Assembly: GCA_045617585.1 (NCBI GenBank)
Contig: JAZLIW010000176.1
Location: 1 to 42,264, forward strand
Direction of reading: 5' to 3'
Length of the DNA: 42,264 nt
From: CAKRZE01 sp045617585
GTDB taxonomy: Bacteria > Bacillota > Clostridia > Oscillospirales > CAG-272
Part shown: one piece after another, positions 1 through 9,653 of the stretch
How the letters are laid out: each line of letters begins with the position of its first letter
How positions within the stretch are numbered: the first letter of the stretch is position 1
Notes under the pieces: generated by a model
Told to the model about the DNA's origin: nothing
The model's input: only the letters and a program-made list of their open reading frames with translations
Database searches by the model: none
Position numbers and translations under genes: made by a program

Positions 1-1425
1 CAGCGGCGCGCCGATCAGCGTCCCGCGATGACGTTTTTCCTCGAGATGGGAGAGGGTCAGCCTCTGCCAGCTCCGCTCCAGATAGTCCTCGTCGGCACGG
101 CTGCAGAAGACCGTTCCGGAGCCCTGCGGCAGCGGCTCGATCAGCAGATGGACCTCGGCGTAGTGACGGAGCGGTTCAAAATGGCCGACGCCCTCGGCGC
201 TCCCGCTGACCGTCTCCTTATATAGGATGCGCCCGTCCTCAAACGAGATCGTGGCCCCGTACCGCTCTTTTACCAGAGCGGTCAGGACCTCACACTGGAT
301 CTGCCCCATCAGCTGGGCGTGGATCTCACCGTAGCGCTCGTCCCACAGAACGGAGAGCAGCGGTTCCTCCTCTTCCAGTTCCTTCAGCTTCGGCAGGAAG
401 GTCCTCGGATCGCAGTCCTGCGGCAGACGGATACGGTAATTCAGGACGGGCTCGAGCAGAGGCTTTTCGTTCTCCTCCCCGTCGCCGATCCCCTGCCCGG
501 CAAAGGTCCCGTCAAGGCCGGTCACGGCTACGACGTCCCCCGCCTCCGCGGCTTCGACGGGCTCCGAACGCTCCCCCGAGAGGACGCGGAGCGCAGTCAC
601 CTTTTCCTCCCGCTCTTCCCCGGCCAGGTCATGATAGCGGACGGTCTGCCGCGCGGAAAGCCTTCCGCCGGTCACCCGTAAGTGCGTCAGACGCACGCCG
701 TTTTTATCGTGCCCGATCTTGAAGACGCGCGCGGAAAACGCACCGTCCTCCTTTTCCGGCGGGCGGATGAACCGGTCCAGTCCGTTCAGCAGCGCGTCCA
801 CACCGGTCAGCCGGAGCCCGCTGCCGTAATAGACGGGAAACAGCTTCCGCTCGGCAACGAGACGCGCGGCCGTGCCGTCGTCCAGCGTGCCGGAGGACAG
901 ATATTCCTCCAGCGCCGCCTCGTCGGTCATCGCCGCCCGTTCGGCAAAGTCCTCAGCGTCTGCATCGGCGCAGGCGTCGGAGAGGCGGGCACAGAGGTCC
1001 TCCCCCACGGCAGCCCGGTCCGCGCCCGTCAGGTCGGTCTTGGTCACGAAGATCACGGTGGGCACGTGATACCGCTTCAGCAGATGCCACAGCGTCTCGG
1101 TATGCGCCTGCACGCCGTCCGTCCCGCTGATGACGAGGATCGCGCAGTCGAGCACCGACAGAACGCGCTCCGCCTCCGCCGAAAAATCGACGTGACCGGG
1201 CGTGTCCAGCAGTGTGAACCTTCCTCCCGCCGTTTCAAACGTCGCCTGCTTGGAGAAGATCGTGATGCCGCGCTCCCGTTCGAGCTCGTGCGTATCGAGA
1301 TAGGTATCCCGATGATCCACCCGTCCCAGCTTCCGTATCCGCCCTGCCGTATAAAGCAGTGCCTCCGAAAGCGTCGTTTTGCCCGCGTCCACGTGCGCGA
1401 GGATCCCGACCGTTCGGTTCCGCAT
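1..1425 (-). CDS. TetM/EF-G-type translation-factor GTPase (C-terminus cut by window edge)
   Basis: Read on the minus strand from ATG at 1425, preceded by a GGAGG ribosome site; 475 codons lie in the window and the frame is still open at base 1. The N-terminus has the translational GTPase motifs: G1 AHVDAGKTT (residues 10-18), the effector motif RGITI and G3 DTPGH. The G4 motif reads TKTD where TetM and EF-G have NKxD. A segment reading FPVYYGSGLRLTG matches the end of the G domain in ribosomal-protection proteins. Such proteins act on the ribosome in the cytoplasm; TetM relatives release tetracycline. About 640 residues is usual for TetM, so roughly a quarter is missing here. Whether it confers resistance or is a housekeeping EF-G paralogue, common in Clostridia, cannot be told from this part. 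It has its own consensus promoter. Confidence 0.88.
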   Translation of the reverse strand, partial: MRNRTVGILAHVDAGKTTLSEALLYTAGRIRKLGRVDHRDTYLDTHELERERGITIFSKQATFETAGGRFTLLDTPGHVDFSAEAERVLSVLDCAILVISGTDGVQAHTETLWHLLKRYHVPTVIFVTKTDLTGADRAAVGEDLCARLSDACADADAEDFAERAAMTDEAALEEYLSSGTLDDGTAARLVAERKLFPVYYGSGLRLTGVDALLNGLDRFIRPPEKEDGAFSARVFKIGHDKNGVRLTHLRVTGGRLSARQTVRYHDLAGEEREEKVTALRVLSGERSEPVEAAEAGDVVAVTGLDGTFAGQGIGDGEENEKPLLEPVLNYRIRLPQDCDPRTFLPKLKELEEEEPLLSVLWDERYGEIHAQLMGQIQCEVLTALVKERYGATISFEDGRILYKETVSGSAEGVGHFEPLRHYAEVHLLIEPLPQGSGTVFCSRADEDYLERSWQRLTLSHLEEKRHRGTLIGAPL

Positions 1426-1468
1426 CCGACCGCCTCCTTCCGTAATTACTGATTCTGCCGATGCTTCA

Positions 1469-1497
1469 ATTATACCATCCGCGCAGCGGAATGTCAA
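1469..1497 (-). promoter_or_regulatory. Sigma-A promoter of the TetM-like GTPase gene
   Basis: On the minus strand TTGACA (1492-1497) and TATAAT (1469-1474) are separated by exactly 17 bp, a perfect consensus match. The -10 box ends 43 bp before the ATG at 1425. Confidence 0.85.
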
Positions 1498-1524
1498 CAG
1501 GGGCGCGGAAAGTGACCGCAGACG

Positions 1525-1559
1525 GAAAAAGGAAGCTCTTCGCTGCGCGAAAAGCTTCC
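1525..1559 (-). terminator. Rho-independent terminator of the 1632-5411 lipoprotein gene
   Basis: A 13-bp stem with one G-U type mismatch and a 3-base loop (1531-1559) is followed on the minus strand by five T (1526-1530). It lies about 75 bp after the lipoprotein stop codon. Confidence 0.85.
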
Positions 1560-1631
1560 CGATATCCATTGGATCCTTCCTCCGCCGCACGAGGTACGGC
1601 GAAGGAAAGGTATTCCCCGCTTGGCGCGGGA

Positions 1632-4600
1632 TCACTTGACCTGATAAGGATTGCCGAAGTCAATGTTTTCGATGCGGAAGCGGAGGGTCTGACCCTTCAT
1701 GTCACCGTCGAACGTCACCGAGCCTGTGCCGAGATAAGGGATTTCTTCGTCGATCGCGGCGAGGACCTTCTTGCCGTCGGCGGTGATCAGGCTGACCGCG
1801 CCCTTGTCCCAGATCGCGTGACCGGTGTTGACGAAGGTCACGACGGTCTTGCCATTCGCCGTTTCGACCGAGAGGATCTGACCGTTGACGTAACGGAGCG
1901 GGAACTGCCCCTCCGCCTTCGTTCCGCCGACCGCCTGATCGAGGACCGCGGAGGCGTAGAAGCCGGCGTTTTCGGTCTTCTGCTCCTCGTTTACCAGCGC
2001 GATCATCTGACCCTTCCGGTAGGCGTCGGTCATCCTGGATTTCAGGTGATTGAACATCCCCATGATCGAGGACGGATAGTCGTCGCGCTCGACCGTGAGA
2101 AGCACGTCCGCCGCCTTCCGTTCGCCCTGTCCGATGAACTTCGGGGCATACTCACGCATCAGTTTGGTCGCCGGACGGTCGGAGCCGTCGGGATTGAGGA
2201 TACCGTAGTCCGATCTCTCGTTGATGCGGTATCCGCCCGGGAAGAACCAGGAGTAAAGTGCCGACGAATAGGAGTTGTAGGCGTATTCGAGGAAGTAGCG
2301 GTAGTAGTCCTCCTGCGCTTTCAGGGCGGAGGCGTGATTGCCGAAGTTGGAACCGGTCCAGACGTGACGGCCGTATTCCTTCCACACGACCGGCTTGTCG
2401 GGATTCGTATAGCGGGCATAGGCGTTGCAGAAATAGATCTGAAGGGCGCTGTCATCGTTCGGGTTGATCGCGTAGCCTTCCGGCGACATGAAGTCCACCG
2501 AGGAGGTCAGGCTCTGGAAGTCGTAGCAATAAGAGGAGGGAGAAACCGTAGCGGAGCCCGCCATCGACATACGGAAGGAGAAGAGGTGATTCGGATCGAG
2601 GGAGCGCATAAAGGGCATCTTCTGATTGAAGATCCGCGCGACCTGATCGTCCACGAAGCGGCGGTAAGCGGCGACGATCGCCGTGTTCTTCTGATCGGTG
2701 CTTTCCAGCATCGCGTCGGTGACCTGCGTCGATTTCACGCCCCAGAGTTCTTCTGCGTGCGCGACCGAGCCGTACTGCGCTTTGATCCAGGCGTTCCAGT
2801 CGGATTCCCAGCCGGCGCGGAGCGAGCCGTCGGTGTTCGCTTTGAGCTGCGGCTCCCACGCGATATCGTACGCGATGATGTTGTCGATCTGCGAGAAGGG
2901 CAGGCGCGTGATCAGGTCCTTCACGTCGTTATCGACGAAGCCCTGCATCGGGTAGGCGTCCGGGCGGATCGAAAGGTCCACGTAAAGCCCGAGCTCGCCG
3001 CACTGGTCGATGAGGTCGAGGACGTTGTTCGTCTCGCGGATCGCCTGCACGTAGACGAAGATCGAAACGGCGTTGTAGCCGATGTCCTTCACGTGCATGA
3101 GGTCGTTGTGAATGACCTCGGGATCGTAGGCGGGATCGCTGACGTAGTGCTCAAAGTTGGTGCCGACCTGCTCGGCAACGCCGGAGGAGGGCATATAGTT
3201 GACGCCGAAGAAGTTCATGAGCTTGCCGTCCTGACGGAAATACCCGTTCTCCACGGTGATGTACTTCCGTTCCGCCTCGGGCTTGGGCACCCAGAACTTT
3301 ACCGGATGGACGATCCGGTCGATCTCCTGCCCGTTCACGGTCAGCGTGGTGACCGCCTTCGCGGGAACGCCGCCTTCGACCCGGTAAGTCGAGGAGACGG
3401 TCTGAATGCCGTTCTTCAGCGCTTTGAGATCCTTGCCGGAAGCCTCGGTCTTCGCCAATTCCTTTCCGTCCGCGTCAAGCAGCGTGACGGTGACGGTCGC
3501 TTCGGCGCCGCTCTTCGCGGAGTCGATATAGGAGCCGCCGTAGGTGACCGCCTCGGTATCGGCGGCGACGTAAATGTTCTCGGTCATACCGCCCTCCACG
3601 AGGAACGCGGGATGCAGCAGCGCCTTCGCCGCCTCGGCGACCGCGGAAAGACCGGCGGCGTTATAGAAGTCTGCCGAAACTGCGCTGAACGAGCCGATCA
3701 CCGCGCCTTCAAGGCTGCCGTTGTGATCGGTATTGCCGGAAAAGACGTTGATCCACGCGGCATAGCCGGAATGCAGTCCCTTTTCATCGGTGATTTCGAT
3801 CAGCGGGATGAAGCGGGAGATACGGTTGTCGTTATAGCCCCTGCCCTGTCTGCCCGGGCTGCACGAAATGATCTCCGACGGGACCGTCAGTTCCTTCGGG
3901 GTCAGGAAGGACTGGGTATCCTCACCGTAAACGGTCAGTTTTGCCGCGTTGGTGACAGGATAGACCTCGTATTCCGGCGTCAGGCAGTCGATTGCGGGGA
4001 TCTCCGCCATCGGGAAATCGTCGTCAAGGCGCAGGAACGCAGGGTCGGCAAGATAATAGACGTGGTGTCCGAGCGGGACCGAACGTCCGGAGAGCGCAAA
4101 GCCGAAGCTGCACGCCTTCACGTTGTCGAAGACCGGCTTTCCGCCCTTTTTCGAGGCGTCGCCGTCCCACCAGGTGAAGTCCGATTCGGTGACCGAGCAG
4201 TATTCCCACCGGTCGGAAAGGGTAACGACCGTGTACCAGCGGGTGTTGTCGGTCTCCTGGATCTCCACGTACAGACTGTCGGTCCCGGTCTCGGCGTCTC
4301 CGGATGCGAAGAAGCCGAGGGCGTTCAGCCCGCTGCCCGTGACATGGAAATCGCTGCGGATCAGATCCCAGCTGTCGAGATTCGAAACGTCTACGCAGAG
4401 CTCCGCTTCATAGCCTTCCAGACCGAAGTCGTCCACGAAGCGCTCGGTCACGTTCTTCGGCGTGTTGGTGGAGCGTCCGAGCTTGCTGACCGCCTGCTCG
4501 TCGGAAGTGTCGAGGAAGCGGAAGAACTGCTCCTCGCCCAGATCCTTGATGTATTCCGTCATGTATTCGGAGCGGGTCAGCCACTTTCCTTCGTATTCAT

Positions 4601-5411
4601 AGACCTGCTCGGAAAAGGCGGGACCGCCGAGGGTCAGCAGTCTGCCCCCGTCTTTCAGGAACTTGACGATCTGGTCCGCCGCACCGCCCGGAAGACGGCG
4701 GGCATCCTCGAAAATGACGAGATCGGCGGTCGATTTGCTGAAGATCTCCTTCACCGACATCGTCGAGAAGTCGGCGCGGATCAGGTCGATGCCGCTTTGT
4801 TCCAGCACCGAGGCAAGTGCCTCGTCGTAGGTCGCGGCGTCGGATGCTTTGAGCAGGACCGCTTTGCCGCGGTATTCCCACGTTTCGCGGACGTCAAGGT
4901 TTTTCGGAATGGAGATCATGGCTTTTTCCTCGTACTTGTCTTCGGAAATATATCCGACGTAGTTGAGCAGAAACTGTGTGACCGCCGTTTTCAGCAGGTT
5001 ATCGCTGCCCGCAGCGATAACGATCTTATTTCCGTCTGCCCGGATGGCGTATTCGTCACCGTTCAGGTCGGAAAGTACCTGAGACGCCGCACGGTTGGTC
5101 GCGCCGATCAGAATCTCGGGAATGCCGTCGTTCGTGTCCTTGTCGGTCCAGTCGGTGATCAGATCGGGCTCGACGCCGGTGACCGTCTTGATCGCCTTGC
5201 GCAGAAGGACCGCGGCGGCGACCGCCTCGCTTTTGGCGTCCGCGGCGTCCGGACGGACGATGCGGTAGAGTGCCGTCCCGTCCTGCACGAGCGGGATGCC
5301 GGTGTCCTCCTCCGGCGGCGGTTCGACCGGGTCCTTTTTACAGGAGACGGCACCGAGGCAGAGGATGCAGGCGAGAAGCAGGAGAAGGATGCGGATCGGA
5401 TGCTTCTTCAT
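1632..5411 (-). CDS. Large exported lipoprotein with glycoside-hydrolase-like TIM barrel
   Basis: 1259 residues. Start chosen at ATG 5411, behind an AAAGGA site and at the head of a lipoprotein signal peptide (Leu-rich core, lipobox ending AVSC, Cys24); a longer reading frame upstream would cross the promoter. Residues about 45-130 resemble the small alpha/beta domain found in front of some glycoside hydrolase barrels (ends EILIGATNR). Around residue 730 a barrel begins (FFGVNYMPSS) and continues with AYDIAWEP near 848, which looks like the acid/base Glu at the end of strand 4 in clan GH-A enzymes, and WKEYGRHVW near 1011, a candidate nucleophile Glu. The middle is probably beta-sandwich or carbohydrate-binding. 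The likely role is cell-surface attack on a polysaccharide or glycan; the substrate is unknown. It is transcribed divergently from another giant exported carbohydrate protein. Confident as a lipoprotein, moderate on enzymatic activity. Confidence 0.8.
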   Translation of the reverse strand: MKKHPIRILLLLLACILCLGAVSCKKDPVEPPPEEDTGIPLVQDGTALYRIVRPDAADAKSEAVAAAVLLRKAIKTVTGVEPDLITDWTDKDTNDGIPEILIGATNRAASQVLSDLNGDEYAIRADGNKIVIAAGSDNLLKTAVTQFLLNYVGYISEDKYEEKAMISIPKNLDVRETWEYRGKAVLLKASDAATYDEALASVLEQSGIDLIRADFSTMSVKEIFSKSTADLVIFEDARRLPGGAADQIVKFLKDGGRLLTLGGPAFSEQVYEYEGKWLTRSEYMTEYIKDLGEEQFFRFLDTSDEQAVSKLGRSTNTPKNVTERFVDDFGLEGYEAELCVDVSNLDSWDLIRSDFHVTGSGLNALGFFASGDAETGTDSLYVEIQETDNTRWYTVVTLSDRWEYCSVTESDFTWWDGDASKKGGKPVFDNVKACSFGFALSGRSVPLGHHVYYLADPAFLRLDDDFPMAEIPAIDCLTPEYEVYPVTNAAKLTVYGEDTQSFLTPKELTVPSEIISCSPGRQGRGYNDNRISRFIPLIEITDEKGLHSGYAAWINVFSGNTDHNGSLEGAVIGSFSAVSADFYNAAGLSAVAEAAKALLHPAFLVEGGMTENIYVAADTEAVTYGGSYIDSAKSGAEATVTVTLLDADGKELAKTEASGKDLKALKNGIQTVSSTYRVEGGVPAKAVTTLTVNGQEIDRIVHPVKFWVPKPEAERKYITVENGYFRQDGKLMNFFGVNYMPSSGVAEQVGTNFEHYVSDPAYDPEVIHNDLMHVKDIGYNAVSIFVYVQAIRETNNVLDLIDQCGELGLYVDLSIRPDAYPMQGFVDNDVKDLITRLPFSQIDNIIAYDIAWEPQLKANTDGSLRAGWESDWNAWIKAQYGSVAHAEELWGVKSTQVTDAMLESTDQKNTAIVAAYRRFVDDQVARIFNQKMPFMRSLDPNHLFSFRMSMAGSATVSPSSYCYDFQSLTSSVDFMSPEGYAINPNDDSALQIYFCNAYARYTNPDKPVVWKEYGRHVWTGSNFGNHASALKAQEDYYRYFLEYAYNSYSSALYSWFFPGGYRINERSDYGILNPDGSDRPATKLMREYAPKFIGQGERKAADVLLTVERDDYPSSIMGMFNHLKSRMTDAYRKGQMIALVNEEQKTENAGFYASAVLDQAVGGTKAEGQFPLRYVNGQILSVETANGKTVVTFVNTGHAIWDKGAVSLITADGKKVLAAIDEEIPYLGTGSVTFDGDMKGQTLRFRIENIDFGNPYQVK

Positions 5412-5466
5412 AAGTGTTTCCTTTCGTCGTTTCATTGATTCGGATCGGAATCCGCTTGTTGTTATC

Positions 5467-5495
5467 ATTATATCACGCGTCGTCTTTTCCGTCAA
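5467..5495 (-). promoter_or_regulatory. Promoter of the TIM-barrel lipoprotein gene
   Basis: Minus-strand TTGACG (5490-5495) and TATAAT (5467-5472) with a 17-bp spacer. Its -35 end is 38 bp from the -35 box of the divergent promoter. Confidence 0.8.
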
Positions 5496-5533
5496 CGGTT
5501 TCGGGAAAAAACGGCGTGCGGCATCTCTTTTTC

Positions 5534-5562
5534 TTGACACCCGTCCCCCGTCATGCTATAAT
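5534..5562 (+). promoter_or_regulatory. Promoter of the double beta-helix protein gene
   Basis: TTGACA (5534-5539) and TATAAT (5557-5562) with a 17-bp spacer, and TG one base before the -10 box (extended -10). The start codon is at 5595. Confidence 0.87.
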
Positions 5563-5594
5563 ATACGTAATTGATAATAGGAAAGGAACCGATC

Positions 5595-8500
5595 ATGAAA
5601 ACATCACGCTATCTCTCCCTCGTTTTCGTCCTGACGCTGCTCTTCGCGCTCCTCGTCCCGTTCGGCGTCTCGGCGGCGGAGGGAGACACCCCCTCCGGGA
5701 TCGTCCTGGACAACTGTGACTCCGCCCGCTGGAGCGGTACGCACGCCCCGTTCATCTCCACCGAGGAGAAGACCGAGGGCAAGGGTGCCGTGGGCTGGAC
5801 GGTCGCCGCCAAAAAGGATCAGTTCGTCATGCAGAACGTCTTTGATCCCGTCAACGGCTCCGGTATGACCGTTCTCTCGTTCGATATCTTCATTTCGGAC
5901 GTAGATGTTCTGTACGGTGCGTCCGTCTTCCAGCTCGAAATGACCTCCTCCGGCAAGTGCGACGTGGAGGAATCGGGCTGGGGACTTGGCGGCTACAACC
6001 TGAACAACAACGAATGGACGCATCTGGAGCTCCACATCGGGGCAGGCTGCAACATGGAGCACGTGAACTATCTCCGCCTCTACGCCCTCGGTCTCAAGCC
6101 CGAGACCGACCTGACGATCATGGTCGACAATATCCGTCTCCTGCCCGAGCCGAGCGCAAAGGAGCAGACGGAGCTGCCCGACGGGATGGTGATCGGAAAA
6201 GAGGATCCCGCGTCTGCGCAGCCCGTTCTCAAGGGCACGCAGAGTAAGGACGACGATCCTTCCGGCACGCCTGCCGATCAGGACAAGGATAAAGAGAAAG
6301 AAGCACCGGAGACCTCCGGTACGAAGACCGTCGGCATCGTGCTTGCCTGCGCGGGCGGCGTGATCCTCATCGTCCTCGCTCTGCTCACGATCCTGAAAAA
6401 GGGGTCGACGGTCCTCTGCAGCGTGATCGGCGTCGCCGGTATCCTGCTGCTTGCCGCGGCGACCGTTCTCTTCCTCCTGCCGAAGAACGGGAAAGAGCCC
6501 GATCCCGGCAGCGACCCCTCGTCCGATCCCGCGAAAGGTTATTTCACCATCGACCAGACCGGGCATCCGGAACTCAGTGCGGCAGATCTCGACGTCGAGG
6601 CGATCCTGCGCTCCGCCGAGGACTACGACTATAAGAACGAGTATAAGATCCTCTTTTCCGAGGACCTGTTCGTGACCGACAACAGCGCCTCCGCGACCGA
6701 CTATCCTCACACCGTGATGACCGACCCGCAGACGAGCGAGGGCATCACGCTGACGGTCTTTGAAGGAGAGCCCCGCATCATGAACGTCAAGGAGAAGGAC
6801 TGCATCATCCTTGAACGCATCTGGAACAAGAACACGCACCGTTTTTACCTTGATTTCACCGATACCGTCAAAAAGCAGTATCAGGGTAAGAACTTTGACC
6901 TGCACTTCATGGTCTACGTCACCGAAAAGCTGGAGCTGACCGCCGCATACCGCAGCGCCTCCGGTGAGGACAAGACCTCGACCGGTGTCTGCGCGAAAAA
7001 GGGCATGTGGACGGAGCTGGTCCTTCCCTTCACGGAAGCCGATCTGAAAGGTGCGTTCGACGGGCACGACCTCGACTTCACCTGCGGCGGTGCGGAATAC
7101 ACCCGTATCAGCATGGTCTGGATCACCGACCATACCGCATCGATCGCGGCGGAAAAGGACACCCGCACCGGCATCCTCGAAAGCAGGTTCGGCGGTGACT
7201 CCTACATTCTCGCCGACGCAAACGTCATGAACTTCGGCGCTGCCGGCGACGGCATGACCGACGATACCGCGGCGTTCACCGCGGCGATTGAAGCGGTCGG
7301 CAAGAAGGGCGGCGGAACGGTCTTCGTTCCTGCGGGCTTCTATTGCCTGACCTCCTCCCTCACGCTGCCGAGCCACGTCGGTCTCGTCGGCGAGCTGGAT
7401 CCCGACCACCTGCGGGAAAGCACCGTCCTCTGCGTCTACGGCGGAAAGGGCTCCGCAAACGGCAGCGCCGCCTTCCAGATGAATATGCAGAGCGCGGTCA
7501 CCGACCTCGCCGTCTGGTACCCCGAGCAGACCTTCGTCAACGGAAAGCCGATCCCCTATCCCGCAACGTTCCGTCAGGCGGGTTCGGAAAGCGTTACGAT
7601 CCGCAACGTCGTCATGGTCAACTCCTATTTCGGTATTGATTTCGCGTCCGGCGGCAACAACTCCCTGCAGTACGTCCGTAATGTGCGCGGCACCTGCCTG
7701 GATACCGGCTACGAGAACAACCACAGCTACGACATCGGCAGGATCGAGGAACTGGAGCTCACGCCCGACGTGTGGCTGAATTCCGGTCTCCCCGGCACGC
7801 CGAACGAAGCGCTGCTCCGCACCTATATGATCCGCAACTCGGTCGGTATGATCCTCGAGCGCATCGACTGGACCTACCTTGCCGACTGCCGGATGGAAGG
7901 GCTGTATATCGGCGTCCTCGGCAGACAGACGTCCGACGGCACGTCGAACGGCCATATCTACAACTTCACGATCCGCGACTGCTACTACGGCATCCGTTTC
8001 GACGCCGTGTCGTGGATGATGATCACCGGCTGCGATATCTCCGCGGCGGGCAACGAAGGCGCCGCGGCGATCTATCTCGCCCTCTCGAACGGCGGTGATA
8101 TCTCTGTCACCGACTGCAAGCTCTCCACCGCCGGGAAAAACGCGATCGTCAACTTCGGCTCCGGCCGTCTGTCGCTCACCGATTCCGAGCTGACAAGCGT
8201 CGGCGGCACCACGCTGGCGCACGCCTCAGCAAGCGAATATTCCGTCGTCAATACAAAGATCAGCGACGGCGGTCAGCTGCTCTACCGCTTCCTTGAAAAC
8301 GAAGATACGCCTGCGCTCCCCAAGGTCGACTACGCGAAGAACGTGGTCACCAAGCCCGCCTCCGACAAGCTCGTCGATCTGACGGCGGAGCCCTACAACG
8401 CAAAGAGCGGCAGCGATATCACCGCGCTCCTGCAGAAGGCGCTCGACGATATGAAGGCAGAGGGCGGTACCCTGTATCTCCCCGCCGGAAGCTATATCGT

Positions 8501-9530
8501 CAGCGATCATATCAACGTATGGGCGGGTATCGAGCTGCGCGGCGCGGACTCCTGGGCACAGAACCAGAACTGCACCGGCATCCGCACCGAATACGGTGAA
8601 GGTGATCCGGACGGCATCGCGCTCTTCGACCTTTATGAGGGCTCCGGTATGCGCGGCATCGGCGTCATCTACATGGACAACGCGGATACCAAGAACATTC
8701 ACAATCATTCCTACACGATCCGCGGCAACGGCAAGAATATCTATCTCGTCGACGTTTCCCTCCCCACCTCGTGGAACGGCGTTGACTTCGCGACCTACCG
8801 CTGCGACGGGCACTACATCGAATATCTGTGGATGTGCCCGCTGAACGTCGGCATCTACGTCGGCGGCGGCTCCGAGAACGGCATCATCCGCGACTGCCAC
8901 TTCACGCCGAATACCTGGTGTCTGCGCGGTCAGGAATCCTACTGGGGCGACGTCTTCTACTCTTACATCATGCCGCAGTCGAAGCCTTACGTCGTCGGCG
9001 AGAGCAAAAACGAGATCCTTTATCACAACTTCGTCTACGGTGCGTACGAGGGCCTTTCCCTGCTTGACGGCGCGCAGAACGTTTACACGCTCTGCCACGG
9101 CGTTGACAGCGGCAATATCTCGACCCGCGTCTTCGGGAACGCGACCGCGACGATGGTCGACTCCCAGCTCGTCAACCTCAACGGAAGCGACTCCCGTTAC
9201 GTCATCACGGAAGACGGCTTCAGCGGCTCCCTGACGATGATCAACACGGCAGGCTGGGGCACAACGCAGAACGCCTTCTGGTTCCGCGGCAACGGTACGG
9301 TCGTCATGAAGAGCGGTATCGTCATTTCCGCCGGTACGCCGATGTGCCGGATGAACGGCTCCTCCCTGAAGATGTACTCCGTGATCAACCAGACGAGAAC
9401 GAAGGACTTCACCATGGTCAACAACTCCGATTCGCTCTATATCGCAGGCAATATCTTCGCGAGCAAGCTGCGCATCGAGAATCCCTCCGAGATCGAGATC
9501 ACCGGTCCCGACCTCGAATACTACGGCTGA
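5595..9530 (+). CDS. Exported double right-handed beta-helix protein with internal membrane hairpin
   Basis: 1311 residues from ATG 5595, 8 bases after GAAAGGA. Signal peptide at residues 1-28 (ends VSA). Residues about 30-215 look like a beta-sandwich, possibly carbohydrate-binding. A charged Asp/Lys/Glu linker leads to two hydrophobic segments (about 245-267 and 273-293) separated by a short Lys-containing turn, then a second Asp/Pro/Ser linker. A second beta-sandwich-like region (about 310-535) precedes two pectate-lyase-3 style beta-helices. The first starts near 542 (MNFGAAGDGMTDDTAAF), the second near 935 (SGSDITALLQKALDDM followed by GGTLYLPAGSYIV). These caps are typical of GH55 and pectin-lyase-fold proteins. 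With an exported N-terminus, the hairpin would return the chain outside, leaving both ends on the cell surface. Substrate and activity are unknown; no catalytic residues assigned. Confidence 0.82.
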   Translation: MKTSRYLSLVFVLTLLFALLVPFGVSAAEGDTPSGIVLDNCDSARWSGTHAPFISTEEKTEGKGAVGWTVAAKKDQFVMQNVFDPVNGSGMTVLSFDIFISDVDVLYGASVFQLEMTSSGKCDVEESGWGLGGYNLNNNEWTHLELHIGAGCNMEHVNYLRLYALGLKPETDLTIMVDNIRLLPEPSAKEQTELPDGMVIGKEDPASAQPVLKGTQSKDDDPSGTPADQDKDKEKEAPETSGTKTVGIVLACAGGVILIVLALLTILKKGSTVLCSVIGVAGILLLAAATVLFLLPKNGKEPDPGSDPSSDPAKGYFTIDQTGHPELSAADLDVEAILRSAEDYDYKNEYKILFSEDLFVTDNSASATDYPHTVMTDPQTSEGITLTVFEGEPRIMNVKEKDCIILERIWNKNTHRFYLDFTDTVKKQYQGKNFDLHFMVYVTEKLELTAAYRSASGEDKTSTGVCAKKGMWTELVLPFTEADLKGAFDGHDLDFTCGGAEYTRISMVWITDHTASIAAEKDTRTGILESRFGGDSYILADANVMNFGAAGDGMTDDTAAFTAAIEAVGKKGGGTVFVPAGFYCLTSSLTLPSHVGLVGELDPDHLRESTVLCVYGGKGSANGSAAFQMNMQSAVTDLAVWYPEQTFVNGKPIPYPATFRQAGSESVTIRNVVMVNSYFGIDFASGGNNSLQYVRNVRGTCLDTGYENNHSYDIGRIEELELTPDVWLNSGLPGTPNEALLRTYMIRNSVGMILERIDWTYLADCRMEGLYIGVLGRQTSDGTSNGHIYNFTIRDCYYGIRFDAVSWMMITGCDISAAGNEGAAAIYLALSNGGDISVTDCKLSTAGKNAIVNFGSGRLSLTDSELTSVGGTTLAHASASEYSVVNTKISDGGQLLYRFLENEDTPALPKVDYAKNVVTKPASDKLVDLTAEPYNAKSGSDITALLQKALDDMKAEGGTLYLPAGSYIVSDHINVWAGIELRGADSWAQNQNCTGIRTEYGEGDPDGIALFDLYEGSGMRGIGVIYMDNADTKNIHNHSYTIRGNGKNIYLVDVSLPTSWNGVDFATYRCDGHYIEYLWMCPLNVGIYVGGGSENGIIRDCHFTPNTWCLRGQESYWGDVFYSYIMPQSKPYVVGESKNEILYHNFVYGAYEGLSLLDGAQNVYTLCHGVDSGNISTRVFGNATATMVDSQLVNLNGSDSRYVITEDGFSGSLTMINTAGWGTTQNAFWFRGNGTVVMKSGIVISAGTPMCRMNGSSLKMYSVINQTRTKDFTMVNNSDSLYIAGNIFASKLRIENPSEIEITGPDLEYYG

Positions 9531-9566
9531 TCCCGTAACGGCACTCCCGGTCTCAACCGGATAAAC

Positions 9567-9624
9567 CGAAAAAACTGCCCGCTGAAAAGGAAATCGAATC
9601 CTTTTCGGCGGGCAGCTTTGTTTC
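9567..9624. terminator. Bidirectional terminator between convergent genes
   Basis: A 16-bp stem with one mismatch (9575-9590 with 9600-9615) and a 9-base loop. The plus-strand side is followed by CTTTGTTT, the minus-strand side by six T. It serves the beta-helix gene ending at 9530 and the operon ending at 9654. Confidence 0.88.
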
Positions 9625-9653
9625 AGACGCCCCCGGACGCCGCTGTGCGGGGA

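Noticed and set aside
1461..5438. A plus-strand open frame of 1325 codons opposite the TIM-barrel lipoprotein gene, and similar long frames opposite other genes (5604-8222, 12662-15412, 18145-20421)
   Set aside because: They are rich in Arg, Asp, Val and Gly without domain patterns, signal peptides or ribosome sites, and lie exactly against well-supported genes. GC-rich codon bias explains the open antisense frames.
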